DNA of 64,000 bases. It comes from Beta vulgaris subsp. vulgaris (taxonomy: Eukaryota > Streptophyta > Magnoliopsida > Caryophyllales > Amaranthaceae). A program made the translations under genes and the position numbers. The notes beneath the pieces were generated by a model. That model had not been told where the DNA came from. It worked only from the letters and a program-made list of their open reading frames with translations, and made no database searches. The stretch lies in assembly GCF_026745355.1 (NCBI RefSeq), contig NC_079202.1:6874629-6938628 (forward strand), written 5' to 3'. Positions 1-9,716 of this stretch are shown in pieces. The stretch's first letter is position 1. Each line of letters begins with the position of its first letter.

Positions 1-311
1 ATTTTATTTGCAAACAGGGAGAAGAGAATATAGTAAAACGTATTTCAAATTCGTAATGAAATAATAGCAAAGTAAACAATTATAAATAGCATCGTGATAC
101 TTCATACTTGAGCATCAATAAGTCATAAGATCATCATTTACGAAACTCATTCGAAAACAATTTAATCCCACAATCCATATAAGAATCACGTCGTAAAATG
201 CTTAACATAATTGTAAACATCATTTCACAAATACATTTCGAAGGGGATCGTGGGTGTTAGCAATAGATGTTACCTCGGTTCCTGCGTAATAACTTGAAAG
301 CCGGGGGAGGC
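1..311 (+). mobile_element. 3' internal end of a Ty3/gypsy retrotransposon, cut by the window edge
   Basis: No reading frame of note. The stretch ends in a purine-rich tract (GAAAGCCGGGGGAGGC, about 296-311) directly abutting a TGTAATATCC LTR start, which is the arrangement of a polypurine tract priming plus-strand synthesis next to a 3' LTR. The gag-pol genes would lie left of the window. The gypsy assignment is inferred from the LTR start, which resembles the chromovirus at the right end of the window. Confidence 0.6.
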
Positions 312-1987
312 TGTAATATCCTTTCCGTTTAATCTAACCATGAAATGACGCAACAAAATATAAATATTTGATTTATTTTAACACTTGTCCTTTAGCTATT
401 ATTAATCCTTTTTATTATCGAAGATTGTTGTTGTCGCTACATATATTTATTATTTAAGCTTACGTTACTTCAGTTAATAGAATTATAATTAAACTCATCA
501 TTTGTTTATACTACTAGGTATCTTATTCAATTTAATAAGTAAATTAGCTTCAACAAGTTTTATAATAATTTAAGTTATCGTAGCCCAACTAATCATAAAT
601 TACTAATATTCATTTATTATTTCTAGATTACCAGAATAATTTGACAACGAGTGTTACACAACTATATTTATTTAGTTTATAGAACAATTCATCAACTCAA
701 TTATGAAATATCTATTAAACTTAACAAACTAAGTATATGAATTTTATTAATTGGTTTAATTAAAACTAAAACCACACCTTAGGCCCATATTAATGAATTA
801 CACTTGGGCTCAAACTACAAAAGAAACCAAAGATTTAAAACAGAAAACATGAAGAGGTTTCTTCATACCTCTCCTTAGTGAGCAGACCAAGAACAGGGGA
901 GAAAAGAAGGGAGTGGAGCGGTGCACTGGAGCTCCGGCAGCAGCGGCACGGCAGCGTGGCTGGGGCGCGGGATTCCGGCGGTTCGTCGGAGCAAGATTTC
1001 GGCGTCTCTGTGCGTGAGTTCGTCGGCGCATGAGGAGAGAGAAAACACGAGAGAGAGATGGGGCGAGAGAGAGAAAAGAAGGCGAGCGAAGGTACAGGCG
1101 AGAGGAGAGAGAAGGCGACGGTGGTTAGGTGTGGTGGTGGCGCACAGGAGGCGCAGGAATGCGGCGGCGCCGCGGTGGGGCTGCGGTGGCTGACCCGAAA
1201 CAGAGGAGAATGAAAAAAAAAAAAAAACAGAAGCTTTGGGGGGAGTTTTGGGTGGCTTTTTCCGGCGAGGTTTAGTGGGTTTCCGGCGAAGACTCAAGTG
1301 GTTTGAGTGAATGGTTTGAGGAGATGAACATGGCTATTTATAGCCATAGTTGAGTTTCAATTTCTGCCCAAATGAATTGATGGAATTGAATTACCAAAAA
1401 TGGGTTATTGGGTGATTTTGGTTGAGAAATGAATTTTCTATGAATATGAGTTTGATTGATGAGCAAGGATAATCCATTTTAGAGTTAGAGTTCATGGGTG
1501 GGTTTGAGTATAAAAATCAGATTTTTAGGTGGATTTGAATTGAATTGAAGTTTCTAATTGCAATTGAGTTTGTTTATGTGAAAAAAATTCTGTCATGGGT
1601 CAAAATCCATTGTCGGGTTGTTTGGGAAGGAAAAAGGAAAAATGGGTTGAATGTTGATGAAAACAATTTCTACTGTTTTCTTTTCTTTTCTTTTTTTTCT
1701 TTTTCTTTTTTCCCTTTTTTTTTTATTTCAAATACTAACAAAGTTGTTCCAATATTATTGGATTAGTAGTCTATCTAATTTGTTAACTACTTTGTTTCCT
1801 TACTCTAATTTATTGTTAATGTTTAATCTAACATAACTTTATTATTATTTGTAACTTTAACGATTTAATTATCATTATGTGGTTATAGAGTAACAAAATT
1901 TCAATAATAACTTATGATTAAAGGAAAATTTTAACCACTAATTATTATTATTTAATTTAGGCGAGTTTAAATTTTCGGGATATTACA
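312..1987 (+). repeat. 3' LTR of a Ty3/gypsy element
   Basis: The segment begins TGTAATATCC and ends GGATATTACA, a perfect 10-bp inverted terminal repeat with TG..CA ends, and is preceded by a polypurine tract. It is 1,676 bp long. A GC-rich, purine-rich block (about 900-1200) and an A14 run (1213-1226) contain short open frames that look like leader sequence, not genes. A TATA-like TATTTATAG lies near 1335. It is inserted in a CACTA element whose right end continues at 1988. The target duplication cannot be checked because the other LTR is outside the window. Confidence 0.75.
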
Positions 1988-2245
1988 AATATTCTTATGA
2001 AATTAATGAGGATATTAAAATATTATTTTTTTAATATATTGCTGCGATTTTTTCCAGAAATCGCAGCAATATATCTGGTCAAAAAGTCAAATTTTTTTCG
2101 TTGAAAGTATATTGCTGCGGTTTTTGGCCGAAACCGCAGCAATATCTTTATTTTATATTTTACTTTTTTTTAACGTAATATATTGCTGCATATGGGTAAA
2201 ACTGCAGCAATACCACCGCAGCAATAATCAATTATTCTACTAATG
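1988..2245. mobile_element. Right end of a CACTA transposon, interrupted by the gypsy insertion
   Basis: Contains two perfect-arm hairpins of the form ATTGCTGCG-GTTTT / AAAAC-CGCAGCAAT (about 2038-2073 and 2107-2150) and further ATTGCTGC copies, then ends ...AATTATTCTACTAATG. The same hairpins and the same TTATTCTACT terminus occur in the complete CACTA copy at 27195-28681. The left end is missing from the window, lying beyond the gypsy element. Confidence 0.7.
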
Positions 2246-2329
2246 ACTTATCATTACCTCCCTTCCCGCATTAAAAAGTAACATCCCCTTCCATTATTGG
2301 AACTTTTCCCATATTTTTTTCCTCTATAC

Positions 2330-2890
2330 CCTTAGTGATAACCTTCTTAGACCGCCCAACCACAGTGGATAGCCCCAAATACTTCTCATGACTAGTCACA
2401 AATGAACGCCCAAATTTTCAGCTAAGCTCCTACGCGTATTATTCGAGACAACATCACTAAAAGAAAGACCAATTTTAATTTCTCAAGATTCACGTTTTGC
2501 CTCAAATCCAACTTGATCATAAGTAACCAAAATATCTTTTACCACCTCCGTTTTCATGTGCTAAGCAATAGAGAAGATTATGCAGTCATCAGCAAACAAA
2601 ACTTCAAGGGCCCCGACCAATCACTAATCTCATACCTTGAAGGCTACAATTTCCCCCAGCCTTCCTTAATAAGTTAGAGAAGACCTCCTCACATAGAATA
2701 AAAAAGGAGACAAAGGATCACCATGTCTAAATACAAGTTGGGTAAATTCCTAATAGGGGTTGCCATTGATGAGCGTAGAAAAAGAAACATACTGCACACA
2801 ATCCATGACCCTAGCACACCAAGCCTCATCCAATACAAATTTCAGCAACGTAGCTTCCAAAAAATCTTAAGCAATCTTGTAGAAGAAAAT
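2330..2890 (-). pseudogene. Decayed LINE reverse transcriptase fragment
   Basis: Read on the minus strand this gives recognisable LINE ORF2 reverse transcriptase pieces in order: a block like DEAWCARVMDCV..SFSTLINGNP (about 2830-2755), HGDPLSPFLF (about 2722-2695; RQGDPLSPF in intact elements), LFADDCIIFS (about 2603-2570, the catalytic ADD box) and a YLGLSTVVGRSKK-like block (about 2385-2340). Stops and frameshifts interrupt it throughout, so it codes for nothing now. It is a 5'- and 3'-truncated remnant, more diverged than the LINE at 6579-12083. Confidence 0.75.
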
Positions 2891-3013
2891 ACGCAAAAAG
2901 TGACTGTTTGTAACACAAATATTGATAAAACGAAAAATCAATCTTCCCGTCGAACTGATGCAGTTTCAATTTTAGATTTGCATTATGTCACGTGTCAATA
3001 TCATTATACCATA

Positions 3014-3276
3014 TACTTCCTCCGTTTCTAAATAAGTACAACATTTTTGGTTTTCACGTTTCCCAATGTATAATTTTAACCATTAATATCTTCAATTATC
3101 AATAAGTAAAAATTATAAAAAGTTGATATTAAAAAAATTCACATCCAGACGAATCTAACAAGATCCCACATAACTATGTTTTTCCTAAAATGTAAATCAC
3201 CAATGCTAATTAAAGTTTAAACTGGAAATAGTAAACACTATGCAAATGTTGTACATATTTATAGACGGGGGAAGTA
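3014..3276. mobile_element. Stowaway-type MITE (family A)
   Basis: Terminal inverted repeats TACTTCCTCCGTTTCTAAATA and, at the other end, TATTTATAGACGGGGGAAGTA, with TA at both borders, the target of Tc1/mariner Stowaway elements. The interior has no coding potential. A truncated relative lies at 42407-42606. Confidence 0.75.
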
Positions 3277-3582
3277 ATATTTGTAATAATTGTCGGAGAT
3301 ATTTTTCTAAATCACCTCTCCGGAGGCGAATTTAGCTTCTAAAGTGCCCAAGATATTTTTGTGTCGTTTATTTCGTGGCAAAAGTCCAAAAAGAAAAGAG
3401 AGAGAAAGGGCGGTTACAATGCATTGGCAAGTAATGGCAAACTACAGAGTAATACAGTCAATCCTAGCCCACTTAACCATTCACCATTGAAAAAGTTTGG
3501 TAACTGCGCAACGGAAAAAATCAGTACTACTACTATTTTAATACCACATTCGCCTGATATTTCCTCTTACTTCTCTTTTTCC

Positions 3583-3591
3583 CTATAAATA
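3583..3591 (+). promoter_or_regulatory. Probable TATA box of the thaumatin-like gene
   Basis: TATAAATAC-type box in CCCTATAAATACC, about 150 bp upstream of the ATG at 3734, leaving room for a 5' leader of about 120 nt. A pyrimidine-rich stretch just before it fits a plant core promoter. No experimental start site is known. Confidence 0.55.
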
Positions 3592-3733
3592 CCACTTATC
3601 CATCCCACCTCCCAAATTCCCATTTTATCAACACTCCATTTTCACACCAAGAAGAAGAAGAGGTTGGGATTTTCCATTTTTCTGGCCTTCCTTAAAAAAT
3701 CAATCCCCCTCTTTCTTCTCCATTTTCTTAAGC

Positions 3734-4657
3734 ATGTCTCACTCTGTCGTCATTTTCTCTCTCCTCGCCCTTTCTCTCCTCCTCCAACTACTTCCAGGTA
3801 AACTTTGTTTCATATCCTCAATTTTTGAGAAAAATTACAAGTTTGATAAGTATCAAATGAATTTTATGTTAATACACTATACCGATTGTACATGTTTTTT
3901 ATAACTTGAAGTACACATTGTACGCAAAATCATCTAAATCTAGTTTTCCATTATTGCAGGAGATGCAACAACATTTACAATAACAAACAACTGCGACTAC
4001 ACTGTATGGCCTGGATTACTCTCTAACGCAGGAGTAGCACCACTCTCAACTACCGGATTCTCTCTCCAAAAGGGCGAATCAAAATCCATAAACCCACCCT
4101 CAAATTGGGCGGGTCGTTTCTGGGGTCGGACCTTCTGTTCCACCGACAAAACCGGTAAATTCTCCTGCTTAACCGGCGATTGTGGGTCAGGAAAAATCGA
4201 CTGTTCCGGCGCCGGAGCAATCCCACCGGCGACACTTGCCGAGTTCACACTCGACGGTTCAGGCGGGATGGATTTCTACGATGTTAGCCTTGTGGATGGG
4301 TACAATCTAGCTATGCTAGTGGCACCGCGCGGCGGGGGTGGACCTAACTGCTCGTTTACTGGTTGCGTGAGTGACTTAAACGGCGCGTGTCCGACGGAAT
4401 TGAAGGTGATGAGTGAGGAAGAAGAGAGTACAGTCGCGTGTAAAAGCGCGTGTGAGGCTTTTAATAGTCCGCAGTATTGTTGTAGTGGGGCTTATGGATC
4501 GCCTGACACGTGTCAGCCTTCGAGTTATTCGTCGGTGTTTAAGAAGGCATGTCCACGCGCTTATAGTTACGCGTATGATGATAAGAGTAGTACTTTTACT
4601 TGTAAAGGCTCGCCTGATTATACTATCACCTTCTGCCCTTCGCCAACTACCAGGTAA
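3734..4657 (+). CDS. Thaumatin-like protein (pathogenesis-related family 5)
   Basis: Two exons: 3734-3797 and 3960-4657, with a 162-bp GT-AG intron placed, as is common in this family, just after the signal peptide. The product is about 253 residues. Residues 1-21 (MSHSVVIFSLLALSLLLQLL..) are a hydrophobic secretion signal and the mature chain starts near GDATTFTITNNC. The thaumatin signature is present as GKFSCLTGDCGSGKIDC. I count 16 cysteines, enough for the eight disulfides of full-size members, and the acidic-cleft REDDD residues can be assigned (R in GRFWGRTFC, E in LAEFTL, three D in MDFYDVSLVDGYN). Family members are secreted or vacuolar defence proteins, some binding beta-glucans or acting on fungi; which applies here is unknown. 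The frame ends PSPTTR-stop. AGGTAA at the stop could also be a splice donor, giving a longer C-terminal tail, but the next exon would run into a MITE at 4769. A TATA box lies at 3583. Confidence 0.93.
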
Positions 4658-4768
4658 ATTATGTTCTCACCTTTTTTTGTAATCCTTTAATTTTCACTAA
4701 TTTTGGTAATTTTCTTAGAATTTTTTAGTTGCTAAACTTACTTGCAAATTGCAATACAGCGTGAAATA

Positions 4769-5044
4769 TACTCCCTCCGTGTCATTTCCGTCCGTTTCAT
4801 TTTAATTATTACACTTTGATATTTTGCACTATTTACAAATTTTACTTTTGAATTATTTGTGATTTATACTTGAATGAAAATATATAGTAAGGATCTTGTT
4901 AGATTCATTATAACATGTATTTTATTAATATGTATTTTTTATAATTTTTAGAAATACAAAATTAAAGATGTATTTACTTAAAGTTTCATATTAGCATACG
5001 GGAAAAGTGTAAGTGTGTAGGATTAGAATGAAACGAAAAGAGTA
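4769..5044. mobile_element. Stowaway-type MITE just 3' of the thaumatin-like gene
   Basis: Left end TACTCCCTCCGTGTCATTTCC and right end ...GAAACGAAAAGAGTA are imperfect inverted repeats bordered by TA. It starts 112 bp after the stop codon, so it probably lies in or next to the 3' UTR and may supply polyadenylation signals. Non-coding. Confidence 0.65.
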
Positions 5045-5646
5045 ATAATAAAAGGTGAGTTAAGGAGTAAGAATATAAAATTTGTCATTTACAAGGTTGT
5101 GAGTTACAAGTGTAAGAGCAAATTAGTAAAAATGTTTGTTGATATGTTATATTGAAATTAGCTGTGTGATGGAGGCCCTGCACAACTATAAAGAACTGGG
5201 GTTGTGAATTCTGATTTATTGTAGTTATAACTTATGAAGTGAAAAAAACGATAAGAGATATAAAATGCTAAGAAATATAAGTGTTTTTTTAATATTATGC
5301 GTTGAGTATAAAGAAATTCGACACCTACACTAAAGAACATATAGTATAGCAAGTTAGCAACTAATAATTAGAGGTCCCGAAATTATTAGGGCCTTGTATG
5401 ATTGTCCAAGTCGCCTATGTCCAGCAACCGCCTTACTCGATACACTTGTTAATTCACATTTTTTATCATCAATATCTTTAATTTTATATTATTGATAATA
5501 ATAATATAAATAATATAAATAATATTTTGAATATAAACATTAAGATTATCTCATTAATAAATAAAATTAGGACGTTTATTTTTATAAATTTTTAATTAAA
5601 GATGATCAAAATTGATATCTAACTAGTGTAAAAAGTCGATATGATA
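5045..5646. other. Intergenic, no gene seen
   Basis: AT-rich sequence. Short open frames here lack any recognisable motif, and I see no repeat boundary. Confidence 0.5.
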
Positions 5647-5890
5647 TACTACCTCCGTTTCTTAATAAGTGCAACATTTTCCTTATTTGGAATAGTCACA
5701 ATAAGCTCAAAATGGCAAAAAAAGTTCAATATTATTACAAATATGCCACCAAAAAGCAAAAGGGGACCACAACTTTTTTGTTTATCACTTGAATTACTCT
5801 ACTTTATTGTGGTCCCAACTTTCTCTCTCTACATTCCTTGATATTCCCCCACTTTCTCTATGTTGCACTTATTAAGAAACGGAGGAAGTA
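5647..5890. mobile_element. Stowaway-type MITE
   Basis: Long, nearly perfect inverted ends: TACTACCTCCGTTTCTTAAT at the left and ATTAAGAAACGGAGGAAGTA at the right, with TA at both borders. About 244 bp, non-coding. Confidence 0.8.
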
Positions 5891-6564
5891 TCTATTACAG
5901 ATGAAGTAGAGTATAAATGGGAAAAGGGTTGGCTGCTGCTGAGTTAGAGTACTAATGATAATGATGGTAATGTCCTGTGTGAGACTCTGTTGTAATTAGC
6001 TTAAACAGTTTGATTTATATAGTCTACAAACTACACCTTGGCCGTATTAGGTAAGAAAAATGTACGGTGGAATTACAAATATATTGGTGGCACAAATTTG
6101 ACAAGAACCACAAAATCACAAAATGCTTTGTTTATGCTGTATAAAATTATACTCTCTATTCTATGTCAAAGTTGAAAACTTTTGACTAAATAATCAAACT
6201 GTGAACTAATATAGGACAGAATATTGTTCAACAAAAAAATTAAATGATAGGTGAAGGAATTATCTCATTAATAATTGCTCTTGTTTGCGTAAAGGGAATG
6301 ACTTGTAATCTCTAAAGGTTTAATGGGAAATCACTAAAATGGTTATTGTGAATTACATCCGCCATAGACGATTAAACAAGATTTTTGTTATTTGTCTTAT
6401 TAGTGCCCACTTGAAATCATAAACTATGACGATTAGTTATATAGATGAGTGAATGTCATATGTCAACATGTATGGTTAGTAATGGGGCCACGCACAGATT
6501 ACCAATTTTGCTTCAACTTTACTCTTAGTGTTTGGATGTAATGTGTACCAACCAGATTCTTAGC
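5891..6564. other. Intergenic, no gene seen
   Basis: AT-rich sequence between a MITE and the LINE target site. No domain, repeat boundary or RNA gene was recognised. Confidence 0.5.
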
Positions 6565-6578
6565 TTTCGTTTTCGTAG
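6565..6578. repeat. LINE target-site duplication, copy next to the poly(A)
   Basis: TTTCGTTTTCGTAG, identical to 12084-12097. It directly precedes the T-run that is the element's poly(A) tail read on the minus strand. Confidence 0.92.
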
Positions 6579-6621
6579 TTTTTTTTTTTTTTTTTTTTTT
6601 TGAGGGGAAAGCTAGCTAACA

Positions 6622-9612
6622 TTAATTCAAGGACAAAGTGTCCATCAAAATATAGGGAGCCACTTCCGGGGGATAGTGGTTCTCCCAGATTTGTTCAACA
6701 CCAAATGGAGTTAGCTTAGCTAAGTGGTGGGCGACAAAATTCCCATCACGCTTAACATGAGACCATACAATGGAAACAAAGCAATCACAAGAAGAAATAA
6801 TATTCTGGAGAACAAGATCAATAGCAGCAAGAAACGTGGTCTTCTTCGAAAGTCGGTTTATCACTACTTGGCAGTCAGATTCCACAACAATCTCCTGTAG
6901 ACCGAATCGCTTGGCCAACCGAAGTGCCATCTCAATGCTTTTGGCTTCCGCAAGATCCGCAGCCCAGCAAGCCCGAACCTTTCGGACACCCGCGAACTGA
7001 ACCTCCCCATCCGAATTGCGAGCCACCACACTTAGCCCAACCCATCCTTCTACTGCGAGAGAGGCATCAACATTGAGCTTGGTAATTCCCGGCAGTGGAG
7101 CAACCCAAACACGAGGGCTGAGACAAGCAGAAGGAGTCCGAGAAGGATAGATATTTTTGGTGTATGCACCATTTTCAGCCACTAAACGATTTACTCGGTC
7201 CAGTAAGATGGGAAAAGGTGTGATGGCATCATTAAACACAAGCGCATTCCGTTCACTCCACACAACCCAAGCTAAGAAGGCACCTTTTATACGCACTGCC
7301 ATATCAACATCTTGAAGGCTAATCAGAGCTTTAGTTATAGGGGCAGCATTGGCGATGGCTCGATAACTCTCACACCCGCTTTCAGCCCATAAATCACGAA
7401 GGTAGGGGCAACCAAAAATCGCATGGTTCTGCGATTCAGCTGAGCCGCAGCCGCGAGGGCACAAGTCCTCCTCAATCAGATGGCGGTATTTTAACAAGCT
7501 TCGAACAGGAAGGGTTTGAGTACATAACCGCCAGAAGAAGTGTTTAACTTTTGGGCTTACCTCCATACTCCAGACAAATACCCATGCTTGATGGAAATTG
7601 TCAATATTACCTCCTTTCCCAAGCATGTAGGCTGTTTTCACCGTGTAACTAGCATGCTTTGTAAAGGCCCAAGTCAACTCATCCTTCGCAGGGAGGGAGC
7701 TGAGAGGCGTGCTAAGAATACAACGAACATCTCTCTCATTAAAATGAGCCTCAATCAAGGGAACTTTCCACTCCATTTTTTCGAAATCAATAAGTTCACT
7801 TACCATGGTAAAATCATTATGATGCGTGCTAGTAACAAAGCGCCCCAATTCATCTAGCACCCATGGATCCCTCCAAATGTTAACTTGGGAGCCATTTCCC
7901 ACTCGCCACATTAAGCCTTCCTTTAAGAGAGCCTTCGAACTCCAAATACTACTCCATGAATAACTATTAGATCCCCCAAGAGGAGCATCTAGGAAATCAC
8001 ATTTGGAATAATATTTTGCCTTCATGACTCTAGCAAACAGCGAACTAGGTTCGCGAATCAACCGCCAAGCTTGCCTTCCCAATAGAGCATCATTAAAAAC
8101 ACGAAGATCTTTAAATCCCATGCCACCAAAGCATTTTAAAGTACACATTGCCTCCCAACTCTTCCAGTGTGTCTTACGAGTAGTATCGGAACTACCCCAC
8201 CAAAATCGAGCCATAGCAGAGTGAATTTTGTTTATAATGGAACAAGGAATTTTGTACACTCCCATAAGATAGGTGGGGATGGCTTGAATCACTGACTTGA
8301 GTAACACTTCCTTCCCAGCTCGGGATAATAGTTTCTCCTTCCACCCTTGGAGTTTCTTCCAAATTCTATCCATAAGAGAATCAAAAATTACTTTCTTTGA
8401 TCGCCCAGAGATAGAAGGGATACCAAGGTATTTCTCATGTCTATCAACCTGCCGCATGTTTAAGAGATTTGTCAACTCATTCCTTTGCATAGAACTAACT
8501 CCCCTACTGAAGGAGACCTCCGATTTTTCATAGTTAATTTTCTGACCAGATGCTGATTCATAACAGTTGAGAATATCAACAATAACAGCACATTCCTGAC
8601 GAGAGGCTCTAGTAAAGAGTAGACTATCATCTGCAAAGAAAAGGTGTGAAATCACTGGACCGCTGCGACTGGCCTTGGCACCATGCAATTGCTTCTCCTG
8701 GATCTTTTTCTGAATCATTTTAGAAAAGGCATCAGCAACCATAATAAATAGATACGGAGAGAGAGGGTCACCTTGGCGAAGACCCCGGCCAGGAGTAACA
8801 GATCCACATACACCACCATTGATGATAAAGGAATAAGAGACAGAGGATACACATTCCATTATCAAATTCACCCACCGTCCGTCAAAACCCATAGTAAGCA
8901 GGAGTTTCCTCAGAAAACCCCATTCCACTCTATCATAAGCCTTGCTCATATCAAGTTTCATAGCAATGGTACCCCCACGACTTCGATTTCTATACTTCAT
9001 CGAATGAAAAACTTCCATAGCAATAAGAGCATTATCAGTGATAAGACGCCCAGGAACAAAAGCACTCTGGTTCTCAGAGACCAGATTAGGGAGAAACTTT
9101 TTCAACCGGATGACCAGAGTTTTCGAAACCAATTTGTAAAGGACATTACATAGGGCAATGGGCCGGAACTCAGCAGCATGAACAGGCGTTTTGACCTTAG
9201 GGATCAGAGCAATATTCGTATGATTTACGCAACTGGGAGAGCGAGAGCCATGTAAAATACTACTCACAAAATCAGTGATATCATCGCCAATGATATGCCA
9301 GAATTTCTGATAGAAGATAGCATGCATTCCATCAGGCCCAGGAGCCTTTGAGGGATGCATCTGAGAAAGTGCATCATAGATTTCCTCCTTCGTGAAAGGT
9401 CTAAGAAGCCATTGGTTACATTCCTCCGATACCACAGGATCAACACAACATAGTACATCATTAAGCTGCATGTCAGATGGGTTAGTAGAAGTGAAAATAG
9501 AAGAAAAATAATCAGTGAAAATTCTTTCTAAATTATCAACTTCGTCACACCAAACCCCACAAGAATCAAATAAACCTTTTACATAATTTCGTTTTTTCCG
9601 TTGCGAAGCATA
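6622..9612 (-). CDS. LINE ORF2, 3' part: reverse transcriptase, zinc-binding domain and RNase H
   Basis: About 995 uninterrupted codons. The frame stays open upstream to a GTG at 9705, but those first 30 or so residues (MAAAAERD..) are the antisense of the inverted leader and are not LINE protein. In that frame the RT domain covers about residues 100-460: KAPGPDG near 120, LDMSKAYDRVEW at 251, RGLRQGDPLSPYLF near 309, catalytic FADDSLLF near 357. A zf-RVT domain (PKVKHFFWRLCTQTLPVR..CPRGCG) lies near 740-800. A C-terminal type I RNase H has LNVDAS, EAKS, ESD and HVKRDGNFVAHHLAK with the catalytic acidic residues. The protein would perform target-primed reverse transcription. It lacks its endonuclease, which lies on the other strand at 11003-12083, so this copy cannot make whole ORF2. 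Confidence 0.95.
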   Translation of the reverse strand, partial: YASQRKKRNYVKGLFDSCGVWCDEVDNLERIFTDYFSSIFTSTNPSDMQLNDVLCCVDPVVSEECNQWLLRPFTKEEIYDALSQMHPSKAPGPDGMHAIFYQKFWHIIGDDITDFVSSILHGSRSPSCVNHTNIALIPKVKTPVHAAEFRPIALCNVLYKLVSKTLVIRLKKFLPNLVSENQSAFVPGRLITDNALIAMEVFHSMKYRNRSRGGTIAMKLDMSKAYDRVEWGFLRKLLLTMGFDGRWVNLIMECVSSVSYSFIINGGVCGSVTPGRGLRQGDPLSPYLFIMVADAFSKMIQKKIQEKQLHGAKASRSGPVISHLFFADDSLLFTRASRQECAVIVDILNCYESASGQKINYEKSEVSFSRGVSSMQRNELTNLLNMRQVDRHEKYLGIPSISGRSKKVIFDSLMDRIWKKLQGWKEKLLSRAGKEVLLKSVIQAIPTYLMGVYKIPCSIINKIHSAMARFWWGSSDTTRKTHWKSWEAMCTLKCFGGMGFKDLRVFNDALLGRQAWRLIREPSSLFARVMKAKYYSKCDFLDAPLGGSNSYSWSSIWSSKALLKEGLMWRVGNGSQVNIWRDPWVLDELGRFVTSTHHNDFTMVSELIDFEKMEWKVPLIEAHFNERDVRCILSTPLSSLPAKDELTWAFTKHASYTVKTAYMLGKGGNIDNFHQAWVFVWSMEVSPKVKHFFWRLCTQTLPVRSLLKYRHLIEEDLCPRGCGSAESQNHAIFGCPYLRDLWAESGCESYRAIANAAPITKALISLQDVDMAVRIKGAFLAWVVWSERNALVFNDAITPFPILLDRVNRLVAENGAYTKNIYPSRTPSACLSPRVWVAPLPGITKLNVDASLAVEGWVGLSVVARNSDGEVQFAGVRKVRACWAADLAEAKSIEMALRLAKRFGLQEIVVESDCQVVINRLSKKTTFLAAIDLVLQNIISSCDCFVSIVWSHVKRDGNFVAHHLAKLTPFGVEQIWENHYPPEVAPYILMDTLSLN

Positions 9613-9716
9613 TGTCACCTCTGACCCTACCTTGAAAGACAGGCCCTCCTCTCTGACCTCGTTGGAGATCCCTACCGTCTGGTCACGCTCCGCCGCGGCG
9701 GCCACCCTCCTCAGCC

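Noticed and set aside
921..1297. Overlapping open frames on both strands in a GC-rich block (90 and 140 codons)
   Set aside because: They lie inside the gypsy LTR, overlap each other, have low-complexity Arg/Ser/Pro composition and no domain.
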